From the NCBI GenBank assembly GCA_031258665.1, contig JAIRML010000240.1, positions 1-6,220 on the forward strand: 6,220 bases of DNA, given 5' to 3'. The notes beneath the pieces are model-generated. The model was not told where the DNA came from. It did not search any database and saw only the letters and a list, made by a program, of their open reading frames with translations. Position numbers and translations under genes: made by a program. Source of the DNA: Oscillospiraceae bacterium (GTDB lineage Bacteria; Bacillota; Clostridia; Oscillospirales; UBA929). This document shows positions 4,996 through 6,220 of this stretch, piece by piece (positions within the stretch are counted from its first letter, which is position 1; each line of letters starts with the position of its first letter).

Positions 4996-6220
4996 GCGCC
5001 CTCCCCCCCTTCCGAGGCCGCCTCTGCCCTCTCGCTTTCGTCGATACGCCGCCAAAACGCGGCGGGTGAGAGCGCCTCAAGGCGCCGCGGCCTGTCCTCC
5101 CGGGCCAGCGGGAACTGACAGGCGGGGGCAAAGTCACAGTATTCACAGGCGCTCTGCGCGCCCCGGAACACCGGGTTGGCCGAGACATCCCCGGCCAGCA
5201 GCGCCCGTTCCATCTCTGCCAACACAGCTTCCACATGGCGACGCAACCGCGCGAACTGGTCCGCAGCGGCCACCGAGGACAGCGCGGCGGGGCAGCCGTC
5301 ACTGCGGAATTTTACCGGAAGAAACATGCCCTCCCGCTCGATGTCCGGCTCCATCGCGGCCACCACCCGGGCGTCGTCGAGCACCAACCCGCTGCGCGTG
5401 AGCGCCCGCGCCGCGGCGCGGGCCAGCTCCTCGTCAGAGAGAGGCCGGTCTGCCTGCAGAAACGCCTCGTGGGCGGGCACGTAGAGCACGCCGGCCGGCT
5501 GCACGCGCACGAGCGACGGCCAGCACGCCCGGTAGCGCGCCGGCCCCTCCCGCTCCAGCGCGAAGAGATAGAGCAGCATCTGGATGCCGAGCCCGTGCCA
5601 GATGTCTCCCAACCGAAACGCGCGCGCGCCCGTCTTGTAGTCGACCACGCGGAGATACAGCACGCCGTCGTCCAGCCAACCGTCCACCCGGTCGGCGACC
5701 CCGGTGACGCGCGCCCGCGCGCCCGCCGGGACCGCCGGCAGCGCGTTCTCCGCGCCGTCGGCAAACCGCAGCTCCACATCGAGCGGCACAAATTTGGAAC
5801 GGCGCAGTTCCTCAGCCACGTTGACGACCACGGCCTCCAGCGCATACATCAACCGGGCAAAGAGCCGTGCAAACCGGCGGTCCTCCCCATATCCGGCCAG
5901 TACCGACCGCGCCCACCGCGCGGCGGCGGCCCGCGCGATGGCCACCACCTCCGCGTCGGACAGCGCCGGGAACCCACCTCGCGCCAGCACCGCGCGGGTG
6001 GTCTCCTCCAGCACGGCGTGGACAAAAATCCCCCGGTCCGGCGCGGCAAAACCGTCCGTCCTGCGTTTTTTGAGCCGCAGGCCATACTGCAGAAAGTAGG
6101 CAAAGCGGCAGGTCACAAAGCGCTCCACACGCGAGGCGGAGAGTGTCGGGGCCGCGCCGTACAGCGCGCGCGCGCGGGGGGCTGTCAGGCGCCCGCGCGT
6201 GCACCCGGTCTCCGCGGGCA
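4992..6220 (-). CDS. addB: AddB, ATP-dependent helicase/nuclease subunit B (C-terminal part; 5' end outside window)
   Basis: Subunit B of the AddAB helicase-nuclease, which processes double-strand DNA ends for RecA-dependent repair. The visible 408 residues are about the last third of a protein usually near 1150 aa; the frame stays open to the right edge. Fragment residues 26-45 carry the AddB signature LSASRVERFVTCRFAYFLQY, whose Cys37 is the expected first iron-sulfur ligand. The other three ligands are Cys358, Cys361 and Cys367 (CEYCDFAPAC), with the CxxCx5C spacing known from Bacillus AddB. The RecB-type nuclease core is GVADRVDG (173-180), DYKTG (193-197) and QMLLYL (213-218), so the domain looks active. 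In characterised AddAB this domain cuts the 5'-ended strand, and AddB recognises Chi through an inactivated helicase domain not visible here. The GTG at 6128 is internal, not a start, because family sequence continues upstream of it. The TGA stop overlaps the addA start. Confidence 0.96.
   Translation of the reverse strand, partial: PAETGCTRGRLTAPRARALYGAAPTLSASRVERFVTCRFAYFLQYGLRLKKRRTDGFAAPDRGIFVHAVLEETTRAVLARGGFPALSDAEVVAIARAAAARWARSVLAGYGEDRRFARLFARLMYALEAVVVNVAEELRRSKFVPLDVELRFADGAENALPAVPAGARARVTGVADRVDGWLDDGVLYLRVVDYKTGARAFRLGDIWHGLGIQMLLYLFALEREGPARYRACWPSLVRVQPAGVLYVPAHEAFLQADRPLSDEELARAAARALTRSGLVLDDARVVAAMEPDIEREGMFLPVKFRSDGCPAALSSVAAADQFARLRRHVEAVLAEMERALLAGDVSANPVFRGAQSACEYCDFAPACQFPLAREDRPRRLEALSPAAFWRRIDESERAEAASEGGEGA
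4999..5004 (-). promoter_or_regulatory. Ribosome binding site that supports the addA GTG start
   Basis: On the minus strand GGAGGG lies within a G-rich run at the end of addB; its GGAGG core (5000-5004) ends four bases before the GTG at 4995-4993. The GTG shares its bases with the addB stop in the string GTGA. The site therefore favours coupled translation of the two subunits and decides the addA start against the upstream in-frame codon at 5055. Confidence 0.7.

Noticed and set aside
3547..5118. Long plus-strand open frame (523 codons) opposite addA and the end of addB
   Set aside because: Same reason: low-complexity basic composition and full overlap with well-supported minus-strand genes.
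4046..5302. Minus-strand open frame (418 codons) crossing the addB-addA junction in another frame
   Set aside because: Overlaps both AddB cysteine/nuclease sequence and AddA helicase motifs in their proper frames; composition is Arg/Gly/Ala-rich.

Overview
The window looks like chromosomal DNA from a GC-rich member of the Firmicutes, most likely a clostridial lineage. The basis is an AddAB-type (not RecBCD-type) double-strand-break repair operon in the order addB-addA, together with short palindromic intergenic-type repeats like those common in GC-rich Clostridia. The taxonomic guess rests on family knowledge, not on a database search. All credible genes lie on the minus strand, so the biological reading direction is from the right end of the window to the left.

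Right part (positions 1357-6220): the C-terminal third of addB runs in from beyond the right edge. It overlaps the start of a complete addA by 3 bases, which suggests translational coupling. Together these encode the AddAB helicase-nuclease that resects double-strand DNA ends and loads the recombination pathway. All seven helicase motif blocks I looked for and the nuclease motif are visible in AddA. The AddB fragment shows its own nuclease motif and the four cysteines expected for the iron-sulfur cluster. A pair of long GC-rich palindromes (1912-1973) sits inside addA and is translated in frame as a Gly/Pro-rich segment just before the nuclease domain. It looks like a small repeat element accommodated within the gene.

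Left part (1-1356): base composition falls clearly (by eye about 70% GC in addA versus about 50% here) and codon use becomes mixed. This stretch holds a small GIY-YIG-like protein gene (918-1280), a 190-base intergenic region with a 23-bp direct repeat and two hairpins (727-917), a DEDDh-type 3'-5' exonuclease gene (121-696), and possibly the beginning of another minus-strand gene cut by the left edge. The composition break directly after addA suggests an accessory or transferred segment beside a conserved operon. Both small genes have nuclease folds, but no functional link with AddAB can be shown from sequence alone.

I found no tRNA, rRNA, CRISPR array, transposase or integrase. The long plus-strand open frames across addA and addB are shadows caused by high GC content. 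I did not find a clear previously undescribed system. The best leads are the in-frame palindromic element in addA and the repeat-bearing intergenic region.
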